DNA of 64,000 nucleotides from Chloroflexota bacterium (GTDB lineage Bacteria > Chloroflexota > Limnocylindria > Limnocylindrales > CSP1-4), in NCBI GenBank assembly GCA_947475545.1, contig CANJLL010000012.1, forward strand, positions 1-64,000. Direction: 5' to 3'. The notes under the pieces are model-generated. The model worked only from the letters and a program-made list of their open reading frames with translations, was not told the DNA's origin and searched no databases. The position numbers were made by a program, and so were the translations under genes. Shown here one piece after another: positions 15,614 to 26,955 of this stretch. The first letter of the stretch is position 1, and each line of letters begins with the position of its first letter.

Positions 15614-16675
15614 GTGCGAAAAGTGCGCCGCTCCACCGGCCCCCTGGACCTCCGGACGCAGGCGATCCTTCGGGCGGTCATCGAGGAATACGTCACCACT
15701 GCCAGCCCTGTCGGGTCGGGCGCGCTCGTCGCGCGCTACGGCCTGGGGGTGTCGAGCGCGACCGTCCGCAACATCCTCGCCGAGCTCGAGTCCGCCGGGA
15801 TGCTGACCCACCCGCACACCTCGGCCGGCCGCATCCCCACGGACGTGGGCTACCGCTACTACGTGGAGTCCATCACGGATTCGATCCCACTCCCCGCGGT
15901 CGAGCAGCTGATGATCCGGCACCAGTTTGGCCAGGTGGAGTTCGCCAGCGAGCACTGGTTCCGTCTGGCGGCGACGACCCTGGCCAGCCTCAGTCGTGCC
16001 GCCGGGCTCGCCACCCCGGCCAAGCCGGAGGCCGCCCACGTCCGCAGGATCGACCTGGTCTCGATCAGCGACCGCCTCGCCAGCCTGATCATCGTGTTCC
16101 GTGAAGGGGCGGTGAAGCAGGTGCTGGTCGCGCACGAGGATGGGGTGGACCAGACGACCCTCTCGATCGTCGCGGCGATCCTCAACGAGACGCTGGGCGG
16201 CTCCACGGCGGGGTCGGGCGTTCGCTCGCTTGCGGCCCTCGACGACCGGCTGCCCCACGCCAGCCTGCTCCGCCGGATCGGCGACCGCGTGGTGCGCACG
16301 CTGCGCGACTACGACGCTGCCCTGGTCGAGGAGGTCTACAGCGATGGCCTCCTGAACATGATGGATGCCCCCGAGTTCGCCCAGGGCGACAAGCTCCGGC
16401 GCGTCTTCAGTGCGCTGGAGAACCGGGCCTACCTGGGCTCCCTGCTCAGCTCGGTCGCCGATGCGGGCACGGTCCAGGTCTTCATCGGGGCCGAGAACGC
16501 GCCGCCCGAGATGCGCGATGTGTCACTGGTCCTGGCCCCGTACGGGCGCCGCGAGCGGGCCGTGGGCGTCGTCGGGATCCTTGGCCCCACCCGGATGTCC
16601 TACTCCCAGGCGATCGGCACGGTCCGCTTCGTCAGCAGCCTCATGAACGAGCTCGTGGATCACTTGTATGCGTGA
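15614..16675 (+). CDS. hrcA: Heat-inducible transcription repressor HrcA
   Basis: A 353-residue repressor of class I heat-shock genes. The N-terminal winged helix (about 10-75) includes LVARYGLGVSSATVRNILAELE and GMLTHPHTSAGRIPTDVGYRYYV, a hallmark of HrcA. A GAF-like dimerisation part follows (VFIGAENAPPEMRDVSLVLAPYG) and the end is GTVRFVSSLMNELV. GTG 15614 has GAGGAG upstream at a suitable distance. A perfect CIRCE lies in its 5' region. Confidence 0.97.
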   Translation: MRKVRRSTGPLDLRTQAILRAVIEEYVTTASPVGSGALVARYGLGVSSATVRNILAELESAGMLTHPHTSAGRIPTDVGYRYYVESITDSIPLPAVEQLMIRHQFGQVEFASEHWFRLAATTLASLSRAAGLATPAKPEAAHVRRIDLVSISDRLASLIIVFREGAVKQVLVAHEDGVDQTTLSIVAAILNETLGGSTAGSGVRSLAALDDRLPHASLLRRIGDRVVRTLRDYDAALVEEVYSDGLLNMMDAPEFAQGDKLRRVFSALENRAYLGSLLSSVADAGTVQVFIGAENAPPEMRDVSLVLAPYGRRERAVGVVGILGPTRMSYSQAIGTVRFVSSLMNELVDHLYA

Positions 16676-16717
16676 TCATCTCGCCAACCCCCACCCCAGC
16701 AGCAGGAATCGACGGCC

Positions 16718-17317
16718 ATGAACAACCAGAAGAGCCGCGGCAAGGAGCGGGCCGACGAGATCGACATCTCGCCGGTGGCCCTCGCCGCCCAGATCGCCCA
16801 GCTGACCGAGGATCTCGACGCCGCCCGCAAGGAGCGCGGCGAATACCTGGACGGCCTGCAGCGCGAACGCGCCGAGTTCATGAACTACAAGCGCCGGGTG
16901 GCCGAGGAGCGCGAGGCGATGCTGGGCCTCGCCGCCGAGGCGCTGCTCTCCAAGGTGCTGGCCGTCGCCGACGACTTCGACCTGGCCCTGGAGTCGCGTC
17001 CCGCCGCCATCGCGTCCGATCCGTGGGCGGAGGGCATCGCGGCGATCGACCGCAAGCTCCGCGTCCTGCTCGAGAGCGAGGGCGTCCGCCCGATCGAGTC
17101 CATCCCGGGCTCTGACTTCAACCCGCGGCTCCACGAGGCGATCGTCAACGTCCCCAACACGGGCCTGCCCGAGGGGACCATCGTCGCCGAGGCGCGCCGT
17201 GGCTATCGCCTGCGCGAACGCATCCTGCGGCCGGCCCTGGTGGCCGTGGCCGCGGCGCCGCCGGACGCGCCGGCATCCGACGCTGGCACGCCCGCCGGAG
17301 GCGAGCCCATCCACTGA
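16718..17317 (+). CDS. grpE: Nucleotide exchange factor GrpE
   Basis: A 199-residue co-chaperone that releases ADP from DnaK. A long N-terminal coiled coil (LTEDLDAARKERGEYLDGLQ, then RERAEFMNYKRRVAEER) leads into the C-terminal beta domain with FNPRLHEAIVNV and GTIVAEARRGYRLRERILRPA, the family signature. It sits between hrcA and dnaK in one operon. The C-terminal tail of about 25 residues is Ala/Pro-rich and unconserved. Confidence 0.96.
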   Translation: MNNQKSRGKERADEIDISPVALAAQIAQLTEDLDAARKERGEYLDGLQRERAEFMNYKRRVAEEREAMLGLAAEALLSKVLAVADDFDLALESRPAAIASDPWAEGIAAIDRKLRVLLESEGVRPIESIPGSDFNPRLHEAIVNVPNTGLPEGTIVAEARRGYRLRERILRPALVAVAAAPPDAPASDAGTPAGGEPIH

Positions 17318-17380
17318 TCCGCCACGCACTCGGAACCCGACCCACCTCCGAACCCACGCACCCCGTCCCAACCGACCCCG

Positions 17381-17401
17381 GCTCACCCGTCGGTGAGCTT
17401 T
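17381..17401 (+). other. Small hairpin between grpE and dnaK
   Basis: GCTCACC and GGTGAGC form a 7-bp stem around CGTC, followed by TTT. It lies 23 bp before the dnaK start, ahead of its AGGAG. It could be an mRNA processing or partial termination site that sets the relative amounts of DnaK and GrpE. This is conjecture from position. Confidence 0.35.
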
Positions 17402-17423
17402 CGAGCAGGAGCCAACAGAGACC

Positions 17424-19346
<1,923 letters not shown>

Positions 19347-19376
19347 CCTCCGGCTCCCGGTCCAACGCAGACAGGG

Positions 19377-19406
19377 AACGGCCCGCGGCTTCAGCCGCGG
19401 GCCGTT
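19377..19406 (+). terminator. Terminator hairpin after dnaK
   Basis: A perfect 13-bp stem (AACGGCCCGCGGC with GCCGCGGGCCGTT) around a TTCA loop, 30 bp after the dnaK stop. The T tract is poor (CGATTCC), but stem strength and location support a terminator. The remaining 19407-19676, up to the end of the convergent gene, shows no gene or motif I can support. Confidence 0.7.
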
Positions 19407-19676
19407 CGATTCCGGCCGCGTCTGCGCGGCTGCGGCGTGCCGCCCGCCGCGGGCCGTCCTGATACGGCAGCGGGCCGCCCACTGGCGCCCCGCGCCGCCG
19501 TACGGAGCGTGGACCGCACCCGCGCCGAGAGCGGCCTGCCCTGCGGCGCCCGGTTCTCGCCCGCTTCTTCGGCTAACGCTTGTCGGGCCGACCGTACGCG
19601 GCCGATCGCAGGCCCTGCCTGGCTAGCATCGACTCGGCGCACGTCAGCCATGCTCGTCAGGCAGCCCGCGGCACCC

Positions 19677-20384
19677 TCACCCGTTGCCGCGTCGACTTTC
19701 GCTGCTGCGTGGTGCCTCGCCGAAGTTGGCCCAGAAAGACAGGGCACGAATCGACCCGACCGGCCGTTGCAGCCAGCTGCGCATCGTGCGCCCATCTGCC
19801 GGGAAAGCCGAGCGCAGCACCGAGCCAAGCGAGCGAGCGCGACGTCGATTCGTGTCGCTCTCGGCGAACACCACCCAAGCGCTCACCGTGGATGCCTCCC
19901 ACCCGCGATCGCGCGCGATCCGCGCGGCCGGGCGGAGTCGGCGGTCCATCGTGGCCAGCAGATCCTCCAGCGCGACGAGCTCCGTCTTCCACTCGATCAC
20001 CAGGAGCGACCTCGTGGGCTGGTGATACGCGAGGATGTCGATGACACCGCGTTCGCCATAGACGGCGAAGGAGACCTCGGGTGCGTGCAGCCAGCCCGGC
20101 AGCGTGTCGAGGTAGCGGGCCAACTCCTCGTGCAGCGCCGCGTGGCCGGCGTTGAGCAGCCGGTCGACCTCGCCGTGTGGCAGTCGAACGGTCATCTCGA
20201 GCCGGATGCCAAGGACGGCGGCCACTCGCCGCAGCGTCGCCGGAGCGACCTGGTCCAGCCGGCCATGCTCGATTGCCGAGACCACGCTGGCCGAAACCTT
20301 CGCCCGGGAGGCGACGTCGCTCTGGCGCCAGCCGCGGCGAACCCGGACCGCGCGAAAGGCGGCGCCGATGCGCTGATCATCCAT
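19677..20384 (-). CDS. XRE-family HTH protein with nuclease-like C-terminal domain
   Basis: A 235-residue protein. The N-terminus is a lambda-repressor-type HTH (IGAAFRAVRVRRGWRQSDVA, SASVVSAIEHGRLDQV). The C-terminal domain holds GERGVIDILAYH followed by LLVIEWKTEL, which has the spacing of a PD-(D/E)xK nuclease core (Asp, then Glu-x-Lys), and a downstream helix with DLLATMDRRLR. Known actinobacterial and related proteins share this architecture, but their role is not established. It follows a hypothetical gene on the same strand by 39 bp. A regulator with DNA- or ligand-binding domain derived from a nuclease is an alternative. Confidence 0.7.
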   Translation of the reverse strand: MDDQRIGAAFRAVRVRRGWRQSDVASRAKVSASVVSAIEHGRLDQVAPATLRRVAAVLGIRLEMTVRLPHGEVDRLLNAGHAALHEELARYLDTLPGWLHAPEVSFAVYGERGVIDILAYHQPTRSLLVIEWKTELVALEDLLATMDRRLRPAARIARDRGWEASTVSAWVVFAESDTNRRRARSLGSVLRSAFPADGRTMRSWLQRPVGSIRALSFWANFGEAPRSSESRRGNG

Positions 20385-20423
20385 CCTCCGCCCCTCGGGT
20401 TGGCGTGTCCGCGGCCCTCAGGA

Positions 20424-21080
20424 TCACCAATCGCCCTCGGGTTCCTCGGAGGCGCCGCCCCAGACGAGCTGCCCGTCAAGCAGCCCGAACGGTTCGAGCA
20501 GGAGCGGAAAGGCACTGTCTGCCTCGAAGTCCGCCACGATGTTGGCAGCCAACGTCGACGGCATGTCCGAGGGCAGGCTGAGGAGGAGGTCGCGTCGAGG
20601 CACCGCCAACACCTGGTCCCCACCGCCGAACAGGCGGACGAGGTGGTTTGGCCCAAGGATCAGGGACGACGCCCACGCCACGCAATCCACCCTCCGGACA
20701 ACGTGGCCGGCGAGGACGCCGCGACGAACATCCGCGGGCGATAGCCGTCCGGCTCGGCGATCCAGGTTGGCCTGCGCAACCGAGGCAACCTGCGCCAAGG
20801 AGCACTCCCAGCGCTCCATCACGACATCGTCGAGGAGGACATGTGTCCGACCGATCTGGATGCCGAAGCTGATGGCACACCCGACCGGTGCGACGTCGGT
20901 CACGAGATTGCCTGGCCCGAGATATGGACCCGCGAGGAGCGGCATCAGCCGCGGCTTTGCCCAGTCCCACGGCACGGGCGTTGGTATTGCCTTGGCGGCG
21001 CGGCGGAGACGTTGTTGGTGGCGGAGAAGGTCGAGTGCCCGCCGTGGGTGCCAGGCGAGTCGGGCTTCGAAGATTGGCAT
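20424..21080 (-). CDS. Hypothetical protein paired with the XRE/nuclease-like gene
   Basis: A 218-residue protein that I do not recognise. It starts MPIFEARLAWHPRRALDLLR at ATG 21080, with GGAG close upstream. The middle (LLDDVVMERWECSLAQVASV, then AQANLDRR) and the end (LAVPRRDLLLSLP, AFPLLLEPFGLLDGQLVWG) resemble in layout the DUF1444/YtpQ-like proteins, but only weakly. No signal peptide or membrane helix is present. It is the first gene of a two-gene unit with the XRE/nuclease-like gene and is divergent from the tetR-men operon. Confidence 0.6.
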   Translation of the reverse strand: MPIFEARLAWHPRRALDLLRHQQRLRRAAKAIPTPVPWDWAKPRLMPLLAGPYLGPGNLVTDVAPVGCAISFGIQIGRTHVLLDDVVMERWECSLAQVASVAQANLDRRAGRLSPADVRRGVLAGHVVRRVDCVAWASSLILGPNHLVRLFGGGDQVLAVPRRDLLLSLPSDMPSTLAANIVADFEADSAFPLLLEPFGLLDGQLVWGGASEEPEGDW

Positions 21081-21158
21081 GACTCCACATTGGAGAGCGA
21101 CGCTTATCGCGGCCGTATCGCTGCGCGGTCGCTCACCAGCCCGCTGGAACGGGCCGCG

Positions 21159-21200
21159 TATGATGTCCCTCGACGAACCGACCGACCGGTCAGTCGGTTC
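21159..21200 (+). promoter_or_regulatory. Promoter -10 and palindromic operator of the tetR-men operon
   Basis: A good -10 hexamer TATGAT lies at 21159-21164, although no clear -35 was found. Just downstream is an inverted repeat: GAACCGAC (21175-21182) and GTCGGTTC (21193-21200) flanking the palindrome GACCGGTC. This nested palindrome with GACCG half-sites is typical for TetR-family autoregulatory operators. It would overlap the transcription start and first bases of the tetR-menFDHBACEG message. The TetR protein is encoded 73 bp further on. Confidence 0.7.
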
Positions 21201-21272
21201 GCGCAATGACGAGGACGGCGCGCAAGCGACCGCGGCGACTGGCGCGGACAGCAACGCGGAGGAAGGTGACGG

Positions 21273-21935
21273 ATGGCCAGACCCGATCCCGGCGAGCAGA
21301 GCCGGAGCCGTCGCGAGCGCATCCTCGACGCCGCGTTCCACGCCTTCTCCAGCCGCGGCTACCGCGACACCGCCGTCGACGACATCGCCGGCGCCGCGGA
21401 GACCTCCAAGGGCGGCGTCTACTTCCACTTCCCCACCAAGGACGCGATCTTCCGCGAGCTGATGTCCACGACCGCGGACAAGCTGGTCGCCAAGGTGGAG
21501 CGAGCGGTGGCGTTGGAGACGGAGCCGGTCGCCCGTGCCGAGGCCGCGCTCAAGGCGGTTCTGGGCACCTTCGCCGGCCATCGGACCATGGCCCGGCTGC
21601 TCTTCCTTGACACGGTCGGCGCGGGGCGCGTCTTCCAGCAGGAGACAAACAACCTGCACGACCGGTTCAGCCGCCTGATCCAGGGCTATCTCGACGACGC
21701 CGTCAGGGCCGGCGCCATCCCGCCCCTGGACACGCGGATCACCAGCATCGCCTGGTTTGGGGCGCTCGACGAGCTGGTGGCGCGCTGGCTCCTGGCGGAC
21801 CAGCCGGGTCCGCTGGAGGACGCCTACCCCGCGCTTCGGGCGGTCCTGCTTCGGAGTGCCGGCGTCCCCGAGGCCCGGATCGGGGCCGTGCCGGATCCTG
21901 CGGCCGGGAGTGAGTTCCCCGAGCTGCGGGCATGA
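21273..21935 (+). CDS. TetR/AcrR-family regulator heading the men operon
   Basis: A 220-residue TetR-type regulator. The N-terminal HTH is RERILDAAFHAFSSRGYRDT followed by AVDDIAGAAETSKGGVYFHFPTKDAIF, a textbook AcrR-type helix-turn-helix. The C-terminal ligand domain is all-helical (LARLLFLDTVGAG and so on). Its stop overlaps menF by ATGA, so it is translated together with the menaquinone genes. A palindromic operator stands upstream, suggesting control of its own operon. The ligand is unknown; an isoprenoid, acyl-CoA or quinone-pathway metabolite would make sense given the context. Confidence 0.92.
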   Translation: MARPDPGEQSRSRRERILDAAFHAFSSRGYRDTAVDDIAGAAETSKGGVYFHFPTKDAIFRELMSTTADKLVAKVERAVALETEPVARAEAALKAVLGTFAGHRTMARLLFLDTVGAGRVFQQETNNLHDRFSRLIQGYLDDAVRAGAIPPLDTRITSIAWFGALDELVARWLLADQPGPLEDAYPALRAVLLRSAGVPEARIGAVPDPAAGSEFPELRA

Positions 21936-23410
21936 CGACGGCACGACCCGCCGACGGCCGAACGGACGCAGGCCAACGCGACGACGCCCGAACGGACGAC
22001 GGCATCCGGCTGGGCGGGGCGCTGGGCCGGGCCGTGGCATCGTCGGCGCCCGGCGAACCCGCCCCGGGCGCCTCCACCCTCGCCTCGGCGACCGTTCGGG
22101 TCGCCGGCGTGGACCCCATCGCCCTGTTCGCTGTCGCCGCCGAGGCGGACCTTGAGGTCGCCCTCTGGCTGCAGCCATCCGAAGGCACCGCGCTGGTGGG
22201 GGTGGGCCGGGCGTGGGCATTCGGGGGCGCCGGGCCGGACCGGTTCAAGGCGGCCGAATCCGGCTTCCGCGACCTGATCGCAGCCGCTCGCCGCGAGGGC
22301 CCGCACGGGCCGGTCCTCCTGGGTGGCCTGGGGTACACCGGCCGTGTGCCGGCCGAGGGGGATCCGTGGGCGCCCTTCGGCCCCGCGTCGATGGTGGTCC
22401 CGGCGCTCCTCTACCGCGCCGGACCGGGCGAGTCCACCCTGACCGGCGCCCTCCTGGACGGGAGCCCCGCCGAGGCCAACGCGCTGGACCGCGCCGGTGA
22501 GCGGCTCCTCGCCCGCGCTCAGCAGACCCAGCCGGGCCCGGGCGCCATGGTCGCCCGGCCCGTCCACGCCCAGCTCACCGAGCTGGCCTCGCAGCCCGGC
22601 CACGACGCCTGGCGCAGGATCGTCGGCATGTACGCCGGGGCCGTCGGCCGCGGCCGCATCGACAAGGTGGTCCTGGCCCGGCGCCTCGACCTTCGCTCCC
22701 CGGTGGAGTTGGATGTCACCAACGCCCTCCGCCGGCTGGCCGCGTCCGCGCCCGAGAGCACCATCTACGCCTTCCGGCGCGATGGCCGCACCTTCCTCGG
22801 CGCCACACCCGAGCGACTCGTCCGGACCGAGGGCCGACGATTCCGCACCGTGGCCCTGGCCGGGACCATCCGGCGCGGCGCCGACGCGCGCGAGGACCAG
22901 GAGCTGGCGACGCAGCTGCTGGCCTCGGAGAAGAACCGCGAGGAGCAGCGGATCGTCACCGCCGCCATCCGTGACCTGCTGACGCCGGTCGCCGAGACGC
23001 TGGAGATCTCGGCGCGGCCCACGGTGATGACCCTGCGCTTCGCCCAGCACCTGCTCACCGAGATCTCCGGCACCCTGCCGCCCGCCCACGGCCTGCTGTC
23101 CGTGGCGGCCCTGCTCCATCCCACCCCGGCGGTCGGCGGCGAGCCGCGCGATCAGGCCCTCGCGATGCAGGACGAGCACGAAGGCTTTGAGCGCGGCTGG
23201 TATGCCGGCCCCATCGGCTGGCTGGACGCCGACGGGGACGGGGAGCTGTGCGTCGCGCTCCGGTGCGGCATCGTGGACCGGACGCACGCCACGCTCTTCG
23301 CCGGCTGTGGCATCGTGGCCGACTCCGACCCCGACAGCGAATGGGAGGAGTCGCGCATCAAGCTCCGCGCCGTGATCTCGGCGCTGGGCATCCCGGGAGA
23401 CGCGGCGTGA
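21932..23410 (+). CDS. menF: Isochorismate synthase
   Basis: A 492-residue chorismate-utilising enzyme that isomerises chorismate to isochorismate, the entry step of menaquinone synthesis. The C-terminal catalytic domain contains FLGATPERLVR, ALAGTIRRGADAREDQELA, the Glu-rich LLASEKNREEQRIV, AQHLLTEISGTLP and the helix LHPTPAVGGEP. GPIGWLDADGDGELCVALRC and LFAGCGIVADSDPDSEWEE, with Mg2+-binding Glu residues, complete the family signature. It is the first enzyme gene of the operon and its start overlaps tetR. Confidence 0.95.
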   Translation: MTTARPADGRTDAGQRDDARTDDGIRLGGALGRAVASSAPGEPAPGASTLASATVRVAGVDPIALFAVAAEADLEVALWLQPSEGTALVGVGRAWAFGGAGPDRFKAAESGFRDLIAAARREGPHGPVLLGGLGYTGRVPAEGDPWAPFGPASMVVPALLYRAGPGESTLTGALLDGSPAEANALDRAGERLLARAQQTQPGPGAMVARPVHAQLTELASQPGHDAWRRIVGMYAGAVGRGRIDKVVLARRLDLRSPVELDVTNALRRLAASAPESTIYAFRRDGRTFLGATPERLVRTEGRRFRTVALAGTIRRGADAREDQELATQLLASEKNREEQRIVTAAIRDLLTPVAETLEISARPTVMTLRFAQHLLTEISGTLPPAHGLLSVAALLHPTPAVGGEPRDQALAMQDEHEGFERGWYAGPIGWLDADGDGELCVALRCGIVDRTHATLFAGCGIVADSDPDSEWEESRIKLRAVISALGIPGDAA

Positions 23411-23444
23411 CCACTGCTGCCCCCATCAGCCTGCGAGGTCACGC

Positions 23445-25307
23445 ATGACCGACGCCGCGCTCCTGCGCGCCTTCACCGACGAGCTGGTCCTGGCCGGCGT
23501 GACCGAGGCGGTCATCTGCCCGGGGTCGCGCTCCACGCCGCTCGCCCTCGCACTCCGAACCACCCCCGGGCTGCGATGCCGCGTGCTCCTTGACGAGCGT
23601 GCCGCCGGGTTCTTCGCGCTGGGGATGGCGCGCACGCTGGGCCGGCCGGTTGTCCTGCTGGCCACGTCGGGGACCGCGACCGTGGAGTTCGCGCCGGCGG
23701 TGGTCGAAGCGAGCCTCTCGCGGGTGCCGCTGGTGGTGCTCACCGCCGATCGGCCGCCGGAGCTGCGCGACCGCGGGGCGCCGCAGACGATCGACCAGGA
23801 CCACCTGTACGGACGCGCGGCCAAGTGGTTCGTGGAGCTGCCCCTGTTCGATGGCGCGGCGGTGACGGCGGCGCATGTCAGGTCCGTCGCGGGCCGGGCC
23901 GTGGCGACCGCGGCGGCGGGTCCGGCGGGTCCGGTGCAGATCAACGTCCCGTTCCGGGAGCCGCTCCTCCCCGACGGGTCGCTCGTGGCGCCCCGGGCGA
24001 CGGACGGGGCCGCAGCCGACGGGGCCGCGCCGGCCTCGTCGAGGCTCCCCTTCGCCGCACCGGCCTCGTCGAGGCTCCCCTTCGCCGCGCACGTCGGTGG
24101 CCGGCGCGTCCTGGCGGATGCCGACGTCCGACGGATCGCGGCGCGGCTCACGAGCGCCCGGCGCGGCCTCATCCTCGCCGGTCCCGACGACGACCCGCGG
24201 CTCCCCGCCGCCCTGGCCGCCCTGGCCGGTGCCACCGGCTTCCCGATCATCGCCGACCCGCTCTCGGGGCTGCGCGCCGGCCGCCACGACCGATCCATGG
24301 TGGTGGTCCGCGGCGACCAGCTGGCGCGGCCCGGGCCGTGGCTGGACGCCCACCTCCCCGATCTCGTGCTCCGGACCGGCGCGATGCCCACCTCCGCCCC
24401 GCTGGTCAACCTCCTGGCCCGCGTCAGGCCGGAGCTGCTGATCCTCGACGGCGGCGACGGCTGGCGCGAGGCCGCGCTGGTGCCCGCCACCTTCGTCCAC
24501 GCCGACCCCGCCGCGACCGCGCTGACGCTGGCCGGCCTGGTCCTCGCACAGCCGCCGGAAGACGCCGCCCACCACCGCGGCCGCGACGCTGGGTGGGGCC
24601 GCGACTGGCTGGCCGCCGATCGCGCGGCGGATGCCGCCATGCATGTCTGGCTCGCCGGGGTGGGGGAATCGGGCGAGGCCTACGAGGGCGCCGTCTGGCC
24701 CGCCCTCGCGGGCGCGCTGCCGGATGGGGCGACGCTGTGGGCGGGCAGCTCCATGCCCGTCCGCGACATGGACGCCTGGTTGCCGTCGATGGATCGGGCG
24801 ATCACCATCTGCTCCAGCCGCGGCGCGAACGGCATCGATGGCGTGGTCTCCACGGCCCTCGGCTCGGCGGCCGTGGCGCGGGGTCCCGTCGCGCTGGTCA
24901 TCGGCGACGTGAGCTTCCTCCACGACCTCAACGCCCTGGTCGCGGCCAGGCTGCACGACTTGTCGGCCACGGTCGTGCTGATCAACAACGACGGCGGCGG
25001 GATCTTCTCGTTCCTGGCGCAGGCCTCGGCTGACGCACCTGGGTCGGGGCTCCCGGAGCACTACGAGGAGCTGTTCGGGACGCCCCACGGGATCGATATC
25101 GGGCCGATCGTCGGCTCGCTGGGCGGCGAGTACCAGCGCGTGGGCTCGGGCCAGCTGGCGGCGGCGATCCAGGCCTCGGTCGGCCGGCACGGGGTCCAGG
25201 TCATCGAGCTGCGCACGGAGCGGGCGCGCAACGTCGAGCTTCACCGGGAGCTCGCGGCGGCGGTCCAGCAGGCCCTGGCCACGCTGCTCCCGGAGTCCCG
25301 CGCATGA
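23445..25307 (+). CDS. menD: 2-succinyl-5-enolpyruvyl-6-hydroxy-3-cyclohexene-1-carboxylate synthase
   Basis: A 620-residue thiamine-diphosphate enzyme joining isochorismate and 2-oxoglutarate. The N-terminal VICPGSRSTPLALAL, DERAAGFFALGMA and VLLATSGTATVEFAPAVVEA are MenD signatures, as is LTADRPPELRDRGAPQTIDQ. The C-terminal part has SSRGANGIDGVVSTALG and the ThDP-Mg site VIGDVSFLHDLN plus LINNDGGGIFSFL. A 30-bp tandem duplication adds two PASSRLPFAA blocks in the linker after the first domain. A GAGGT ribosome site precedes the ATG; the 34-bp gap from menF is the largest in the men operon. Confidence 0.96.
   Translation: MTDAALLRAFTDELVLAGVTEAVICPGSRSTPLALALRTTPGLRCRVLLDERAAGFFALGMARTLGRPVVLLATSGTATVEFAPAVVEASLSRVPLVVLTADRPPELRDRGAPQTIDQDHLYGRAAKWFVELPLFDGAAVTAAHVRSVAGRAVATAAAGPAGPVQINVPFREPLLPDGSLVAPRATDGAAADGAAPASSRLPFAAPASSRLPFAAHVGGRRVLADADVRRIAARLTSARRGLILAGPDDDPRLPAALAALAGATGFPIIADPLSGLRAGRHDRSMVVVRGDQLARPGPWLDAHLPDLVLRTGAMPTSAPLVNLLARVRPELLILDGGDGWREAALVPATFVHADPAATALTLAGLVLAQPPEDAAHHRGRDAGWGRDWLAADRAADAAMHVWLAGVGESGEAYEGAVWPALAGALPDGATLWAGSSMPVRDMDAWLPSMDRAITICSSRGANGIDGVVSTALGSAAVARGPVALVIGDVSFLHDLNALVAARLHDLSATVVLINNDGGGIFSFLAQASADAPGSGLPEHYEELFGTPHGIDIGPIVGSLGGEYQRVGSGQLAAAIQASVGRHGVQVIELRTERARNVELHRELAAAVQQALATLLPESRA
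24031..24090. repeat. In-frame 30-bp tandem duplication in menD
   Basis: Two adjacent 30-bp copies, with one mismatch, encode PASSRLPFAA twice. They fall in the linker between the first and middle domains of MenD. The near identity suggests a recent duplication. Confidence 0.9.
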
Positions 25308-26128
25308 CCCTGCTGACCGTGGCCGGCGTCCGCTACGAGGTCCGGTCCGGCGGCGACGGCCCGCCAGCCCTCCTCCTCCACGGGTTCACCGGCCGTGGCG
25401 CCGACTGGGGTCCGTTGCTGCCCGCGTTCCGCCGGCACGCGAGGACCATCACGGTTGACCTCCTGGGACACGGGCGATCCGATTCGCCGGTTCACCCCGA
25501 TCGCCACGCCCTGCCGGCGCAGGCCGCCGACCTGGCCCAGATCCTGCGCCGCCTCGGGGCCGTGCCGGCCGTGATCGTCGGCTATTCGTTCGGGGCCCGG
25601 CTCGCCCTCTGCCTCGTCGCGGACCACCCCGACGTCGTCGCGGCCCTCGTACTGGAGAGCCCGTCGGCCGGCCTCGCCGACCCCGCCGAGCGCGCCCGCC
25701 GCGAGGCCGCGGACGAGGCCCTGGCGGCCCGGATCGAGCGGGACGGCATGGAGGCCTTCGTCGACACCTGGTGGGAGACCACCCCGGTCTTTGCCTCCGA
25801 GCGCGACCTTCCACCGGCAACCCGCGCCCGCCTCAGGTCTGCCCGCCTCCGCAACCGCCCCGCCGGCCTGGCGGCCAGCCTCCGCGGCGCCGGCCAGGGC
25901 GCCATGGAGCCGCTGTTCGACCGGCTGCGGTCGATCGCCCGACCCACCCTCGTCGTCGCCGGTGAGCTGGACCCCGTTGGCATCGCCAGGGCCCGCGACG
26001 TCGCGGCACGGATCCCCGGCGCCCGCCTGATCGTGCTCTCGGGGGCCGGCCACAGCGCCCACCGTGACCAGCCCGCCGCGTTCCGCCGCATCGTCACCAC
26101 GTTCCTGCAGGAGGAGGCCCCCGCATGA
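25304..26128 (+). CDS. menH: 2-succinyl-6-hydroxy-2,4-cyclohexadiene-1-carboxylate synthase
   Basis: A 274-residue alpha/beta hydrolase that eliminates pyruvate from SEPHCHC. The oxyanion motif [13 protein letters not shown] and the nucleophile elbow [12 protein letters not shown] (Ser) match MenH, and the catalytic His is in [12 protein letters not shown]. The position directly after menD is the usual one. It overlaps both neighbours by ATGA. A second alpha/beta-hydrolase domain is fused to MenE later in the same operon, so one of the two may carry a different step. Confidence 0.9.
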   Translation: MTLLTVAGVRYEVRSGGDGPPALLLHGFTGRGADWGPLLPAFRRHARTITVDLLGHGRSDSPVHPDRHALPAQAADLAQILRRLGAVPAVIVGYSFGARLALCLVADHPDVVAALVLESPSAGLADPAERARREAADEALAARIERDGMEAFVDTWWETTPVFASERDLPPATRARLRSARLRNRPAGLAASLRGAGQGAMEPLFDRLRSIARPTLVVAGELDPVGIARARDVAARIPGARLIVLSGAGHSAHRDQPAAFRRIVTTFLQEEAPA

Positions 26129-26955
26129 CCAGCGCCGTCACCTGGACCCGCGCCGTCGACTACCAGGACATCCGCTACGAGCACTCGGGGACCGGGATCG
26201 CCAAGGTCACCATCGCCCGGCCCGAGGTCCGCAACGCCTTCCGGCCCCAGACCGTGCGCGAGCTGATCGATGCGTTCGCGCGCATCCGCGACGATGCGTC
26301 CATCGGCTGCGTCCTGCTCACCGGCGAGGGCGACATGGCCTTCTGCTCGGGCGGCGACCAGAAGTACAAGAGCCTCTCGGGCGGCTACCTGGATTCCGAC
26401 GGCGTGGCCCGTCTCAACGTGCTGGACCTCCAGCGCCAGATCCGCTCTCTCCCCATCCCGGTGGTGGCCCTGGTCAACGGCTTTGCCATCGGCGGCGGCC
26501 ACGTCCTGCACGTCGTGTGCGACATGTCGATCGCCAGCGAGAACGCGATCTTCGGCCAGGTGGGCCCCAAGGTCGGGTCGTTCGACGCGGGCTTCGGGAT
26601 CGGGCTCCTCGCCCGGCTGGTCGGCGACAAGAAGGCCAAGGAGATCTGGTTCCTGTGCCGCCAGTACACGGCCCAGGAAGCGCTGGCGATGAACCTGGTC
26701 AACAAGGTCGTGCCGCTGGCTGACCTGGAGGCCGAGGGCGTCGCGTGGGCCGAGGAGATGCTCGACATGAGCCCCACGGCCATGCGCTTCCTGAAGTCCG
26801 CTTTCCTCGTCGCGACCGACGGTCTCGCCGGGCTCCAGGAGTTCGCGGGTAACGCCACGGGCCTCTACTACACGACGGACGAGGCGCACGAAGGCTCGCG
26901 CGCCTTCCTGGAGAAGCGGCCACCCGAGTACCGCAAGTACCCGCGGCGGCCATGA
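26125..26955 (+). CDS. menB: 1,4-dihydroxy-2-naphthoyl-CoA synthase
   Basis: A 276-residue crotonase-fold enzyme closing the second ring of the naphthoquinone. Typical MenB features are [26 protein letters not shown], the oxyanion-hole region [34 protein letters not shown] with the conserved Asp and Gly residues, and the C-terminal [18 protein letters not shown]. Length and motifs are intact. It is coupled to menH and menA by ATGA overlaps. Confidence 0.97.
   Translation: MTSAVTWTRAVDYQDIRYEHSGTGIAKVTIARPEVRNAFRPQTVRELIDAFARIRDDASIGCVLLTGEGDMAFCSGGDQKYKSLSGGYLDSDGVARLNVLDLQRQIRSLPIPVVALVNGFAIGGGHVLHVVCDMSIASENAIFGQVGPKVGSFDAGFGIGLLARLVGDKKAKEIWFLCRQYTAQEALAMNLVNKVVPLADLEAEGVAWAEEMLDMSPTAMRFLKSAFLVATDGLAGLQEFAGNATGLYYTTDEAHEGSRAFLEKRPPEYRKYPRRP

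Noticed and set aside
19407-19676. Possible small genes between dnaK and the XRE gene
   Set aside because: Several open frames exist on both strands but none shows a ribosome site, family motif or composition unlike shadow frames.
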